Source: Bacteroidales bacterium (GTDB taxonomy: Bacteria; Bacteroidota; Bacteroidia; Bacteroidales; JAEINX01). Taken from it: a DNA stretch of 39,208 nt. The position numbers were made by a program, and so were the translations under genes. The notes below the pieces were generated by a model, which saw only the letters and a list, made by a program, of their open reading frames with translations, made no database searches and was not told the DNA's origin. Shown one piece after another: positions 17,066-25,018 of the stretch. The stretch covers positions 1 through 39,208 of the forward strand of contig JAEINX010000027.1 in NCBI GenBank assembly GCA_016342645.1, written 5' to 3'. How positions within the stretch are numbered: position 1 is the first letter of the stretch; each line of letters starts with the position of its first letter.

Positions 17066-17662
17066 TTAATGTAAATAACTTTCTTTTTTGATGTCTTTAA
17101 TCCACTTATCCATTTTTACCGGACTATATGATTTTAATTTTTTTAATAAAGATGCCACCGAATTCTCAACAATAATATTATCTCTGTGTTCTTCGCGAAC
17201 AAATCCTTCGTTTACGGCATGATCGAAAAATAATAAGAGGTTTAAAAAGTAATTTTCGACATCGAGCAACCCTACCGGTTTGTCGTGAATTCGAAGCTGA
17301 TTAAAAGTTAGCATTTCAGCTAATTCATCAAAAGTTCCAAAACCTCCTGGCATTGCAATAAAAGCATCTGACATTTCAGCCATCAAAAGTTTTCTTTCCT
17401 GCATTGAATTAACCACAATTAATTCTGTGAGGTTATTATGTGCAACTTCTTTTTCGACAAGGTTTTTTGGCATAATTCCAATTACTTCGCCGTTATTTTT
17501 TAGAATAGTATCCGCAAGAATTTTCATTAATCCCACATTTGCCCCTCCATAAACCAAAGTAATATTTTCTTTTAAAAAATGTTGGGCGAGATTTTCGGCC
17601 ATTATTTTGTAAGACTCACGAAATCCCATACTTGAACCGCAAAATACACAAATTCTATTCAT
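17066..17662 (-). CDS. LOG-family protein (TIGR00730-type nucleoside 5'-monophosphate phosphoribohydrolase)
   Basis: This 198-residue Rossmann-fold protein starts at MNRICVFCGSSMG. It has the LOG hallmark PGGFGTFDE with the surrounding EMLTFNQLRIHDKPVGLL, and the nucleotide-binding start VYGGANVGLMKILAD. Family members release cytokinin-like bases from nucleoside monophosphates, or act on related nucleotides; the bacterial role is often unclear. The frame stays open 14 codons further upstream (to 17704). I chose the start at 17662 because family proteins begin at this position and because a TACTTTTG promoter element at 17685-17692 lies inside that extension. Confidence 0.92.
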   Translation of the reverse strand: MNRICVFCGSSMGFRESYKIMAENLAQHFLKENITLVYGGANVGLMKILADTILKNNGEVIGIMPKNLVEKEVAHNNLTELIVVNSMQERKLLMAEMSDAFIAMPGGFGTFDELAEMLTFNQLRIHDKPVGLLDVENYFLNLLLFFDHAVNEGFVREEHRDNIIVENSVASLLKKLKSYSPVKMDKWIKDIKKESYLH

Positions 17663-17684
17663 AAATTTTATTTCTGAATTTTGG

Positions 17685-17692
17685 CAAAAGTA
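17685..17692 (-). promoter_or_regulatory. -7 element (TACTTTTG) of the LOG-family gene
   Basis: The minus strand reads TACTTTTG 23 bases upstream of the chosen start. It supports translation from 17662 rather than 17704. No clear -33 TTG is at the standard distance. Confidence 0.4.
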
Positions 17693-17890
17693 TGAATTTT
17701 GCAATTAATCTCTCTTTTTCAATGAATTTATGTGTTGAAAATGTTTAATTCAAACATGTTTTAATATGTAGTAGCAATGGTTTAATAGTTTAATTGTTAC
17801 ATGGTTTAAAATCTCCAGAACATTACAATGTTCATAATAAAAATTTAGTTTAACTATTTATGAAATTTTATTTTTTTTTAAAAATTTTAA

Positions 17891-17898
17891 TACTTTTG
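17891..17898 (+). promoter_or_regulatory. -7 element (TACTTTTG) of manA
   Basis: TACTTTTG lies 25 bases upstream of the manA ATG and fits TAnnTTTG; the upstream -33 position is all A/T. The preceding gap (17663-17890) contains only AT-rich sequence with loosely repeated TGGTTTAA motifs. Confidence 0.42.
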
Positions 17899-17923
17899 TC
17901 ATGTAATATATAGATAAATATAG

Positions 17924-18904
17924 ATGAATAAACTATATCCTTTAAAGTTTAAGCCCATATTTAAGGATAAAATATGGGGAGGGGACAAAATAAAAACTGT
18001 TCTCGGAAAAGATTTTTCACCCTTGCCAAATTGTGGCGAAGTATGGGTTCTTTCGGGAGTTGAAGGCAATCAAACTATTGTAGAAAATGGTTTCCTCGCC
18101 GGAAACGAACTGAATGAACTTATCGAAATTTTTATGGATGATTTGGTTGGCGATAAAGTTTTTAACGAATTTAGAAATGAATTTCCAATTTTAATAAAGT
18201 TTATTGATGCAAAAGATTGGTTATCCATTCAGGTACACCCCGATGATGAGCTTGCAAAAAAACGCAAAATCGGTTCCGGCAAAACCGAGATGTGGTATAT
18301 TATGGATGCCGAAGAAAATTCGGAATTAATAAGCGGATTCAATAAAAAGTTAGATAAAGAAGAATATCTTGATAAATTCAAAACAAAAAAGTTAAAAGAT
18401 ATTTTGAACTTTGAAAAAGCAACAAAAGGAGATGTATTTTTTATGCCTTCGGGCAGAGTTCATGCGTTAGGCCCGGGTATTATGTTAGCCGAAATACAGC
18501 AAACTTCCGATACAACTTACCGTATTTATGATTGGGACAGAGTTGACGAGAAAGGTAATTCAAGAGATTTACATACCGAAGAAGCTCTTGATGCCTTTGA
18601 TTTTAATCATTATGATTCGTATCGAACCGAATATGAAAAAGAAAAAAATAAGACCGTTGAAGCTGTCGAATGCCCATATTTTAAGACCAATGTTATTGAT
18701 TTAACATGTGGTATTGAAAAAAATTATATTGAATTGGATTCATTTGTAATATATGTTTGTGTTGAAGGTTCTGTAAACATTGAATACGATGAGGGATCGG
18801 TTCTGATGAACGAGGGCGATGCCGTTTTAATACCTGCTGAAATTTCAAAAATCAGATTAATTCCTAATCCGACAGGAAAAATTTTAGAAGTTTATATTAT
18901 CTGA
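17924..18904 (+). CDS. manA: Mannose-6-phosphate isomerase, type I (class I short form)
   Basis: This 326-residue zinc enzyme interconverts fructose-6-phosphate and mannose-6-phosphate, feeding GDP-mannose/fucose synthesis or mannose use. Zinc ligands are visible: Gln103 and His105 in IQVHPDD, Glu122 in KTEMWYI and His180 in GRVHALG. The N-terminal KPIFKDKIWGG and the middle EIQQTSDTTYRIYDWDR are typical of the short bacterial form. The length matches Bacillus/Bacteroides ManA (~315-325 residues) rather than the 390-residue E. coli form. It stands alone on the plus strand with its own promoter element. Confidence 0.95.
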   Translation: MNKLYPLKFKPIFKDKIWGGDKIKTVLGKDFSPLPNCGEVWVLSGVEGNQTIVENGFLAGNELNELIEIFMDDLVGDKVFNEFRNEFPILIKFIDAKDWLSIQVHPDDELAKKRKIGSGKTEMWYIMDAEENSELISGFNKKLDKEEYLDKFKTKKLKDILNFEKATKGDVFFMPSGRVHALGPGIMLAEIQQTSDTTYRIYDWDRVDEKGNSRDLHTEEALDAFDFNHYDSYRTEYEKEKNKTVEAVECPYFKTNVIDLTCGIEKNYIELDSFVIYVCVEGSVNIEYDEGSVLMNEGDAVLIPAEISKIRLIPNPTGKILEVYII

Positions 18905-18969
18905 TTTTATGGCAACCTTTTTGTAATAAATTAAGTCTATAATAGAAAAATAAATATAATTATTAATTG

Positions 18970-19091
18970 GGGAGAATTGGAAATAAGGGAAATAAAGGAA
19001 ATAAGGGAAATAAGGGTTGTACACTTATACCTTTAATTTCTCTTTGCCTCTATACCGTTATACCTTTATACCTTTATACCTTTATTCTCCC
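18970..19091. repeat. Composite intergenic repeat: 4 x 9 bp purine units and 4 x 8 bp TATACCTT units inside an inverted repeat
   Basis: GGAAATAAG-type 9-bp units occupy 18979-19014. TATACCKT 8-bp units occupy 19051-19082. The two blocks are flanked by an exact inverted repeat, GGGAGAAT (18970-18977) and ATTCTCCC (19084-19091). The element ends 21 bases before the thioredoxin-like gene's ATG, so it lies in that operon's leader or promoter region. Confidence 0.8.
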
Positions 19092-19112
19092 ATACCCTTT
19101 AAAACCCTTAAA

Positions 19113-19646
19113 ATGAAAAAAGTTATTTTATTTGCATTAATGATAACATTTGCAGGCTTTGGTTTCTCTCAGGAAACAGGAAAAAAACTAACAAAGATAC
19201 CTGCAATAGATGTTAAAAATTTAGATGGAGAAGTATTCAATACTTCTGAAATTTCTAATGACGGAAAGCCCGTTATAATTAGTTTTTGGGCATTGTGGTG
19301 TAAGCCTTGTATCAGAGAATTAACTACTATTGCCGATGTTTACGACGATTGGATTGACGAAACAGGAGTAAAATTATATGCTGTTTCAATTGACGATGCT
19401 CGCTCAAGTTCTAAGGTTTTGCCAACAGTTAATGGAAAAGGATGGGATTATGAAGTTCTACTTGATCAAAATAGTGATTTCAAAAGAGCCATGAATGTTA
19501 ATTTGATCCCACACACATTTATTCTAAACGGTAAAGGTGAAATAGTGTGGCAGCACACATCTTTTGCCGAAGGAGGCGAACTTGAAATGTTTGAGATACT
19601 TAAAAAAGTTGCCAAGGGTGAAGACGTTTCAAGCGATTCTCATTAA
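19113..19646 (+). CDS. TlpA/ResA-like periplasmic thioredoxin
   Basis: This 177-residue exported thioredoxin-fold protein starts MKKVILFALMITFAGFGFSQ, a signal peptide. The thioredoxin domain (~28-170) carries the redox pair Cys63-Cys66 in FWALWCKPCIREL and the cis-proline strand LIPHTFILNGKGEIVWQ. Family members reduce or transfer disulfides in the periplasm, for example in cytochrome c or envelope protein maturation. A longer frame from 19017 runs through the TATACCTT repeat and hides the signal peptide, so it was not used. The gene starts an apparent three-gene operon with an outer-membrane barrel (31-base gap) and an Omp28-like lipoprotein that also has CxxC. Confidence 0.92.
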   Translation: MKKVILFALMITFAGFGFSQETGKKLTKIPAIDVKNLDGEVFNTSEISNDGKPVIISFWALWCKPCIRELTTIADVYDDWIDETGVKLYAVSIDDARSSSKVLPTVNGKGWDYEVLLDQNSDFKRAMNVNLIPHTFILNGKGEIVWQHTSFAEGGELEMFEILKKVAKGEDVSSDSH

Positions 19647-19677
19647 TTTAGTTCTTATTATTTCAATAAACAAAACA

Positions 19678-21348
19678 ATGAAAAATAATAAAAAAAAAGC
19701 AATTTTAATTTTCTGTATTCTTTCGGTATTTTATTTTCTTTCAGCAGAAACTATTGCTCAGGGAATATTAAGTAATGGCTCAATACATGGGAATTTTCAA
19801 ATGGATGCCCAATTGTATGTTGAGGATTCTGTTATCAATGCCCCCGATGTTTCTGAGGACATGTTAATGAATGGCTTCTCAAATATTATTTATACAAATG
19901 GAAAATTTACCGCAGGCCTTCGTTATGAAGTATATTTGAATCCAATGCTTGGATATGATTACCGTTTAAAAGGAAGCGGGATTCCTTATCGATTTGCTTC
20001 CTTTAAAAGCGATGATTTTGAAATTACAGTTGGTAATTTTTATGAACAATTCGGAAGCGGATTGGTTTTAAGATCTTATGAAGAGTGGAATCTTGGAATT
20101 GATAATTCAATCGATGGTATTAATATTAAATTCAGGCCTTATAAAGGTGTAACCATCAAAGGTGTTTACGGAAACCAACGATATTATTGGGAAAAAAGCC
20201 AGGGAATTGTGAGGGGAATTGATGGTGAATTCTTTCTTAACGATTTATTTTCGGGTTTTTCAAATATGAAAACAAAAATAACTCTTGGTGGTAGTATGGT
20301 TAGTGTTTTTCAGGAAAACGACCCGAGTTTAATGCTGAATCTACCTCTTAATGTTGCCGCTTTTGCCGGACGTATTAATGTTAGCAGAGGAAAAGTAAAC
20401 TTCATGGCCGAATATGCCAATAAAATTAATGACCCCGAAGCCTTAAATAATTTTATTTACAAAAACGGCGAAGCATTACTTCTTTCGGGTTCATATTCAC
20501 AAAAAGGTCTCGGTATTATGTTATCGGCAAAACGAATTGATAATATGGTTTATAAATCAGATAGGAAAGAAATTGGAAATGCTCTTGATGTAAATTTCCT
20601 GCCTCCTTTGACTAAACAACATGTTTACAGCCTTGCAACCATGTATCCTTATGCAACTCAACCAAATGGTGAAATGGGATATTCTGCTCAAGTTATTTAT
20701 ACAATACCAAAAAAATCAAAATTAGGTGGCAGATACGGAACAACAATTTCGGTAAATTATTCACAGGTTAATTCAATTGATAAACAACAAATTGATACCA
20801 TTCCCATAGGTGAATACGGAACAAAAGGCTATACATCCGATTTCTTCAAATTTGGTGATATAGTTTATAATAAAGATTTTAATATTGAAATAAGCCGAAA
20901 ATTAAATAAAAAATGGAAAGCAATTTTAGCTTATACAAATTTGGCTTATAATATAGCAGTTGTTGAAGGGCATGTCGGCGAACCAACGGTCTATGCCGAT
21001 ATTTTTGTTCTGGATATAACTCATAAATTTACTCCTACAAAAGCTTTAAGATTAGAATACCAGCAATTATTTACAAAACAAGATGAAGGTGATTGGCTCG
21101 CTGCGATGTTGGAATTCACAATAGCTCCGAAATGGTTCTTCTCGGTCACCGATCAATACAATTACGGTAATTCGCATAGTGACAAAAAATTACATTATTA
21201 TAATGTCGCAATGGGTTATACTAAAGGCACAAGCCGTATTGCATTATCTTATGGCCGGCAACGTGAAGGTTTAGTTTGTGTAGGTGGTGTGTGCCGAGTA
21301 GTTCCTGCATCAAATGGATTAACTTTAACAATTAGTAGTAGTTTTTAA
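19678..21348 (+). CDS. Outer-membrane beta-barrel protein (DUF6029-like)
   Basis: This 556-residue protein has a signal peptide (MKNNKKKAILIFCILSVFYFLSAETIAQG). A long series of alternating beta-strands with aromatic girdles follows (GKFTAGLRYEVYLNP, FEITVGNFYEQFGSGLVLRS, KPRP-like turns) and ends in a terminal strand LTLTISSSF with the C-terminal Phe typical of outer-membrane barrels. It resembles the Bacteroidota DUF6029 family as I remember it; function is unknown. An in-frame extension to 19564 overlaps the thioredoxin gene and is rejected because the signal peptide starts at 19678. The gene lies between two CxxC-containing exported proteins, suggesting coordinated export or maturation. 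Confidence 0.85.
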   Translation: MKNNKKKAILIFCILSVFYFLSAETIAQGILSNGSIHGNFQMDAQLYVEDSVINAPDVSEDMLMNGFSNIIYTNGKFTAGLRYEVYLNPMLGYDYRLKGSGIPYRFASFKSDDFEITVGNFYEQFGSGLVLRSYEEWNLGIDNSIDGINIKFRPYKGVTIKGVYGNQRYYWEKSQGIVRGIDGEFFLNDLFSGFSNMKTKITLGGSMVSVFQENDPSLMLNLPLNVAAFAGRINVSRGKVNFMAEYANKINDPEALNNFIYKNGEALLLSGSYSQKGLGIMLSAKRIDNMVYKSDRKEIGNALDVNFLPPLTKQHVYSLATMYPYATQPNGEMGYSAQVIYTIPKKSKLGGRYGTTISVNYSQVNSIDKQQIDTIPIGEYGTKGYTSDFFKFGDIVYNKDFNIEISRKLNKKWKAILAYTNLAYNIAVVEGHVGEPTVYADIFVLDITHKFTPTKALRLEYQQLFTKQDEGDWLAAMLEFTIAPKWFFSVTDQYNYGNSHSDKKLHYYNVAMGYTKGTSRIALSYGRQREGLVCVGGVCRVVPASNGLTLTISSSF

Positions 21349-21361
21349 AAAATAAGAAATC

Positions 21362-22243
21362 ATGAAATATTTTAAAATATCAATAGTATTAACAATAATT
21401 TTAAGCATAGTAATATTTTCATGCGATAAAATTGATGCCCCTTATATCATTCCGGAGCCTCCTCCCCCCCCTGATTGTCCAACCCCTGACTTCCCTGATA
21501 TTAGCGATTATGAACAAGTAGTTTTATTAGAGGAATTTACTGGCCATACATGCTCCAACTGTCCTGAAGGTACACTTTTTGCACATGATTTGAAAGAGCA
21601 ATACAAGGAAAAATTAATTCTTATTTCTATTCATGCAGGAAGTTACGCAATACCGATTCCTGATGAACCCGGTTTTGAAATTGATTTACGTACCGAAACA
21701 GGGAATTTATTACTGTCAGATTTCAATATTAATAGTTGGCCAATAGCTTTGATTAACCGAGCTGAACATAAGGGTTTTCCATTGATGCAACAATTTCTTC
21801 CGCCTGTTTTAGATACAATGATTACTTCCCAACCGGTAATTGGAATGCAATTATTAACTGAATATGATGATTCGGAAAGAAAACTATGCATTCATATTAA
21901 AAACAAATATTTAAAAGACTTATCTAATTCACTGATGCTTTCAGTATATATAACTGAGGACAGTATCAAGGGAGCTCAAAAAAATGATAATCCTGACATA
22001 GGGCCTGATGTTTTGTATCCCTATTGGCATATGCATGTTTTAAGAGGTTCATACGAAAATCCTTGGGGGTTTTCAGTTCCAGGAAGTCCTTATAAGAAAG
22101 ATGCTACTCACATCACTACTTATAAATATATATTAAACGAAAATTGGAAAGCCAAAAATTGTCATGTAGTAGCATTCATTTACGATGCCGATACAAAAGT
22201 AATATTGCAGGCTGTTGAAACAAAAGTTATTGGAGAAGAATAG
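21362..22243 (+). CDS. Omp28-related outer membrane lipoprotein with thioredoxin-like CxxC
   Basis: This 293-residue lipoprotein has a signal peptide and lipobox ending IVIFSC with lipid-modified Cys21. A proline-rich linker (PEPPPPPDCP) follows, then an Omp28-like domain opening with VVLLEEFTGHTCSNCPEG, where Cys64-x-x-Cys67 sits where a thioredoxin active site would be. Later residues (LSVYITEDSIKGAQ, HMHVLRG) are typical of Omp28 proteins, which in Porphyromonas are surface-exposed. The gene follows the barrel gene by 13 bases and is followed by a strong terminator, so it ends the operon. Redox activity is suggested by the CxxC but unproven. Confidence 0.88.
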   Translation: MKYFKISIVLTIILSIVIFSCDKIDAPYIIPEPPPPPDCPTPDFPDISDYEQVVLLEEFTGHTCSNCPEGTLFAHDLKEQYKEKLILISIHAGSYAIPIPDEPGFEIDLRTETGNLLLSDFNINSWPIALINRAEHKGFPLMQQFLPPVLDTMITSQPVIGMQLLTEYDDSERKLCIHIKNKYLKDLSNSLMLSVYITEDSIKGAQKNDNPDIGPDVLYPYWHMHVLRGSYENPWGFSVPGSPYKKDATHITTYKYILNENWKAKNCHVVAFIYDADTKVILQAVETKVIGEE

Positions 22244-22251
22244 AAATTAAA

Positions 22252-22294
22252 TTGAGCACCTATTGAATTTCTTCATATGGTGCTCAACTTTTTT
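22252..22294 (+). terminator. Rho-independent terminator of the thioredoxin-barrel-Omp28 operon
   Basis: TTGAGCACC (22252-22260) pairs perfectly with GGTGCTCAA (22279-22287). The stem is followed by CTTTTTT, 9 bases after the Omp28-like stop codon. The 18-base loop is AT-rich. Confidence 0.8.
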
Positions 22295-22368
22295 CAATAT
22301 CTGGGAATATCTCATTTTAGTACCTTTTTTGCTTGCCATAAAGATTTGTGAATTTTTTATTATTTTTT

Positions 22369-22649
22369 ATGTTTTCAAAAAAACATAACTGAAATTGTGC
22401 TCAAACCTCAAGAAATTTCATTAGATGAATTCGATAAATCACTAACAGTTAATGAAGTAATTAGCTCATTGCAAGAAAGCGGACATAATACTGAATTTAT
22501 CTCAGAAATAAAAGATGGTTTAGAAAACGCTTCAATTTATAGTAAAAGTGAAAAATTATTCATTTCGAATTGATATAAAATATCGTGCTGTTTTTATTGT
22601 AGTTAATGGTGAAGCAGAGATAATTGCCATAACAAATCACTACCAATAA
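22369..22649 (+). pseudogene. Frame-disrupted small gene remnant
   Basis: A ~90-codon coding region can be read only across frame changes. From ATG 22369 the frame MFSK stops quickly after a run of seven A's (22377-22383). One base fewer there would join it to ITEIVLKPQEISLDEFDKSLT and on to ASIYSKSEKLF. A second shift near 22559-22565 then joins to FRIDIKYRAVFIVVNGEAEIIAITNHYQ and a TAA at 22647-22649. The middle section could also start at GTG 22397 (57 residues, stop at 22571). The C-terminal strand pattern (YRAVFIV..GEAEIIAI) looks like the end of a small RelE- or DUF-type protein, but I do not recognise the family. Sequencing error at the homopolymer is an alternative explanation. Confidence 0.5.
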
Positions 22650-22654
22650 ATTAA

Positions 22655-23683
22655 TCATTTTATGCTTGAGTAGGTTTCCCACTTTTTCAAAACTTCCTTC
22701 ATATCATCGGGTAATTCTGTTTCAAAATGAAGTTTCTCTTTGGTGATAGGATGTTCAAATCCTAAAGATTTAGCATGTAAGGCTTGGCGGGGTAATATTT
22801 TAAAGCAATTGTTAATGAATTGTTTGTATTTAGTAAAAGTTGTTCCTTTTAAAATAATATTTCCACCATAAGTTTCATCATTAAACAATGGATGCTTGAT
22901 ATATTTCATGTGAGCCCTGATCTGATGTGTTCTGCCGGTTTCGAGACGGCATTCAACTAAGGTGACGTATCCTAAACGTCTTAAAACTTTATAATGTGTT
23001 ACGGCTTCTTTTCCATATTCCCCTTCCGGAAAAACAGTCATTACTTTTCTGTCTTTCAGGCTACGACCGATATGCCCACTTATTGTTCCTTCGTCCTCAT
23101 CGAAATCGCCCCAAACTAAAGCAACGTATTTTCGATCAATGGTGTGATCGAAAAATTCTTTTGCAAGTATGGTTTGAGCAATTTCAGTTTTTGCAACGAG
23201 AAGAACGCCTGTTGTATTCTTATCAATTCGATGGACAAGCAAAGGCTGAGAAGGTTTTGTACTATCGCCGGATTGTTTATTAAAATAAAAAGTTAAAGCA
23301 TTGAGCAGAGTTCCCGAATAATTTGCAAATCCCGGATGTACGACCATTCCGGCACTTTTATTTAAAACAAAAATATCATTATCTTCATAAAGAACATCAA
23401 TTGGAATATCCTGCGGAATTATTTCTGTTTCTCTCGGCGGATAAGTCATTACAACAGAGATCACATCATCAGGTTTAACTTTATAGTTTGGTTTCACGGC
23501 ACTATTGTTAACAAGAATATTTCCGGCTTTTGCTGCATTCTGTATCTTATTTCTTGAAGCGTTTTCAAGACGAAGCATCAGGAATTTATCGACCCTAAGC
23601 ACGCTTTGGCCTTTATCGGCAATAAAACGATAATGCTCGTATAATTCGCTAACTTCTTCTATATATTCCTTGTTTTCGCACAT
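22655..23683 (-). CDS. RluA/RluD-family 23S rRNA pseudouridine synthase
   Basis: This 342-residue RNA-modifying enzyme converts specific uridines to pseudouridine. An N-terminal S4 RNA-binding domain (~28-80, LRVDKFLMLRLENASRNKIQ, GNILVNN) precedes the catalytic domain. The catalytic Asp154 lies in LVHRIDKNTTGVLLVAKT (the family's HRLDxxTSG motif). Later landmarks are YVALVWG, AVTHYKVL, CRLETGRTHQIRAHM and HPLFNDETYGG. Domain order and length match RluD. It is convergent with the gene remnant at 22369-22649, whose end is only 5 bases away. Confidence 0.94.
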   Translation of the reverse strand: MCENKEYIEEVSELYEHYRFIADKGQSVLRVDKFLMLRLENASRNKIQNAAKAGNILVNNSAVKPNYKVKPDDVISVVMTYPPRETEIIPQDIPIDVLYEDNDIFVLNKSAGMVVHPGFANYSGTLLNALTFYFNKQSGDSTKPSQPLLVHRIDKNTTGVLLVAKTEIAQTILAKEFFDHTIDRKYVALVWGDFDEDEGTISGHIGRSLKDRKVMTVFPEGEYGKEAVTHYKVLRRLGYVTLVECRLETGRTHQIRAHMKYIKHPLFNDETYGGNIILKGTTFTKYKQFINNCFKILPRQALHAKSLGFEHPITKEKLHFETELPDDMKEVLKKWETYSSIK

Positions 23684-23732
23684 TGATATATAATTATTAA
23701 AGGTCTAAATCAATTTTCTTGAAATAAAACCA

Positions 23733-23740
23733 CAAAAGTA
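23733..23740 (-). promoter_or_regulatory. Possible -7 element (TACTTTTG) of the pseudouridine synthase gene
   Basis: The minus strand reads TACTTTTG, 50 bases upstream of the start codon. It fits the -7 consensus, but no -33 element is at the right distance. Confidence 0.33.
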
Positions 23741-23821
23741 ATATAAAAATGGGCAATAATTTTTAGCCATTAAATTCATTTGCGGATTTTAAGGTAGATG
23801 TAAAATTTAAAAACAAGCTTG

Positions 23822-24358
23822 CTACTCTCTCCAGTATTCCGGTTTATATAAAGCGTTGGCACAAACGACTTTTCCGCTAATTAAACCAATTACTTCCGAA
23901 CGCAAAGATATAACCATCCATGCCTCTTCGTGTTCGGCTGGAATAGAGTAGGGCGCTTCAAACCCAAGACAAGTTGCCGATTTAAATCCATAACGAGTAT
24001 AATATTCGGGATATCCGAGAACAAAAACCAAGTCTGTTCCCGATTCCGATAAAATTTTTAATCCTGTATTTATAAGTTTACTACCAATTCCTGATTTCTG
24101 AAATTCAGGTATTACTGCAAGTGGTGCAAGTATCATACATGAAACATCAACCTCATTATTTTGCAAAAATACTTTTGTAAATAAAATATGGCCAACAGCA
24201 AAGTCTTTCTTAAATGCAAGTAATGAGAGAAGAGGTTTTGCGCTTTCATCAACAATGAGTTGTCTGACCAATTCCGCCTCTTCATCAGAATTAAATGCAG
24301 CACGCTCTACCCTTAGTATATCTTCCAAATCCGAATCTAAAGCTTTTCGTATTTTCAT
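23822..24358 (-). CDS. GNAT-family N-acetyltransferase (YhbS-like)
   Basis: This protein of about 178 residues has the GNAT fold. The acetyl-CoA-binding motif A is VIPEFQKSGIGSKLINTGL (Q-x-x-G-x-G/S pattern). It follows the strand ILAPLAV and is followed by DLVFVLGYPEYYTRYGFK, a signature shared with E. coli YhbS. Substrate is unknown. Two starts are possible: 24373 (MKSNFMKIRKA) or 24358 (MKIRKALDSDLEDI). I prefer 24358 because GNAT domains usually begin with such a MxIRxA segment and because the promoter -7 element ends only 14 bases from the longer start. Confidence 0.88.
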   Translation of the reverse strand: MKIRKALDSDLEDILRVERAAFNSDEEAELVRQLIVDESAKPLLSLLAFKKDFAVGHILFTKVFLQNNEVDVSCMILAPLAVIPEFQKSGIGSKLINTGLKILSESGTDLVFVLGYPEYYTRYGFKSATCLGFEAPYSIPAEHEEAWMVISLRSEVIGLISGKVVCANALYKPEYWRE

Positions 24359-24387
24359 AAAATTGCTTTTCATTAATTAATTTGTTG

Positions 24388-24418
24388 CAAATATATTTTA
24401 TCTATTCCCCGCTTACAA
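24388..24418 (-). promoter_or_regulatory. Bacteroidota-type promoter of the acetyltransferase gene
   Basis: On the minus strand TTG (24418-24416), 20 bases, then TATATTTG (24395-24388) matches the -33/-7 consensus well. It interleaves with the divergent -7 element at 24433-24440, so the two promoters share a ~50-base region. Confidence 0.52.
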
Positions 24419-24432
24419 GAAAAATATTTTCA

Positions 24433-24440
24433 TATTTTTG
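24433..24440 (+). promoter_or_regulatory. -7 element (TATTTTTG) of the DUF5606-like gene
   Basis: TATTTTTG lies 17 bases upstream of the ATG at 24458. The corresponding -33 position overlaps the divergent promoter's -33 element. Confidence 0.42.
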
Positions 24441-24457
24441 CCGAAAAAACAAAAGAT

Positions 24458-24994
24458 ATGGATCTAAGTAAAGTATTATCAATTTCAGGGAAGCCGGGTT
24501 TATTTAATATGATAACCCAAGCAAAAAATGGAATGGTAGTGGAATCAATGATTGATAAAAAAAAATTTACTGCTTTTTCTCACGAAAGAATTAGCTCACT
24601 TGAAGAGATCAGCATTTTCGCTGAAGATGAAGACGTGTCTTTAATAGATGTTTTCAAACTGATTTATGAAAAACAAGATGGGAAAAAAGCTCTTTCACAT
24701 AAATCTAGCAATAAAGAATTAAAGGAATTTTTTGAAGAGATTCTTCCTTCATATGATAAAGATAGGGTTTATATTTCGGATATTAAGAAAGTTATTAATT
24801 GGTATAATTTATTAGCAGAAAGAGATTTCTTTGATTTTTCGGAAGAAGAAAAAAAGGAAGATAAAAAAAAATCATCAGAAGACAATGAGAATTCCAAGCC
24901 TGATGAAAAAGCGGAAAAGCCCGAGGAAGTTAGTGAGGAAGTAAAAACGGAAGAAAAAGAAATTATTAGCGATAAAGAAGAAACTAAAGAATAA
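24458..24994 (+). CDS. DUF5606-like protein with acidic/lysine-rich tail
   Basis: This 178-residue cytoplasmic protein has two parts. Residues ~1-130 form a conserved domain (MDLSKVLSISGKPGLFNMI, MVVESMIDKKKFTAF, ISIFAEDEDVSLIDVFKLIYE, DRVYISDIKKVINWYNLL) that I recall as DUF5606, a Bacteroidota family of unknown function. Residues ~133-178 are almost entirely Glu, Lys, Asp and Ser and are probably disordered. The gene precedes pyrK by 24 bases on the same strand and has its own promoter element, so it may head a transcript including pyrK-pyrD. Confidence 0.82.
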   Translation: MDLSKVLSISGKPGLFNMITQAKNGMVVESMIDKKKFTAFSHERISSLEEISIFAEDEDVSLIDVFKLIYEKQDGKKALSHKSSNKELKEFFEEILPSYDKDRVYISDIKKVINWYNLLAERDFFDFSEEEKKEDKKKSSEDNENSKPDEKAEKPEEVSEEVKTEEKEIISDKEETKE

Positions 24995-25018
24995 ATTCTT
25001 TATGCAAAATCCTATCAG

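Noticed and set aside
17663-17704. Fourteen-codon upstream extension of the LOG-family gene
   Set aside because: The family begins at MNRICVFCGS, and a TACTTTTG promoter element lies inside the extension.
19017-19112. Upstream extension of the thioredoxin-like gene
   Set aside because: It reads through the TATACCTT repeat and places a low-complexity stretch ahead of a good signal peptide that begins at 19113.
19564-19677. Upstream extension of the outer-membrane barrel gene overlapping the thioredoxin gene
   Set aside because: The signal peptide starts at 19678; the extension is only the thioredoxin gene read in another frame.
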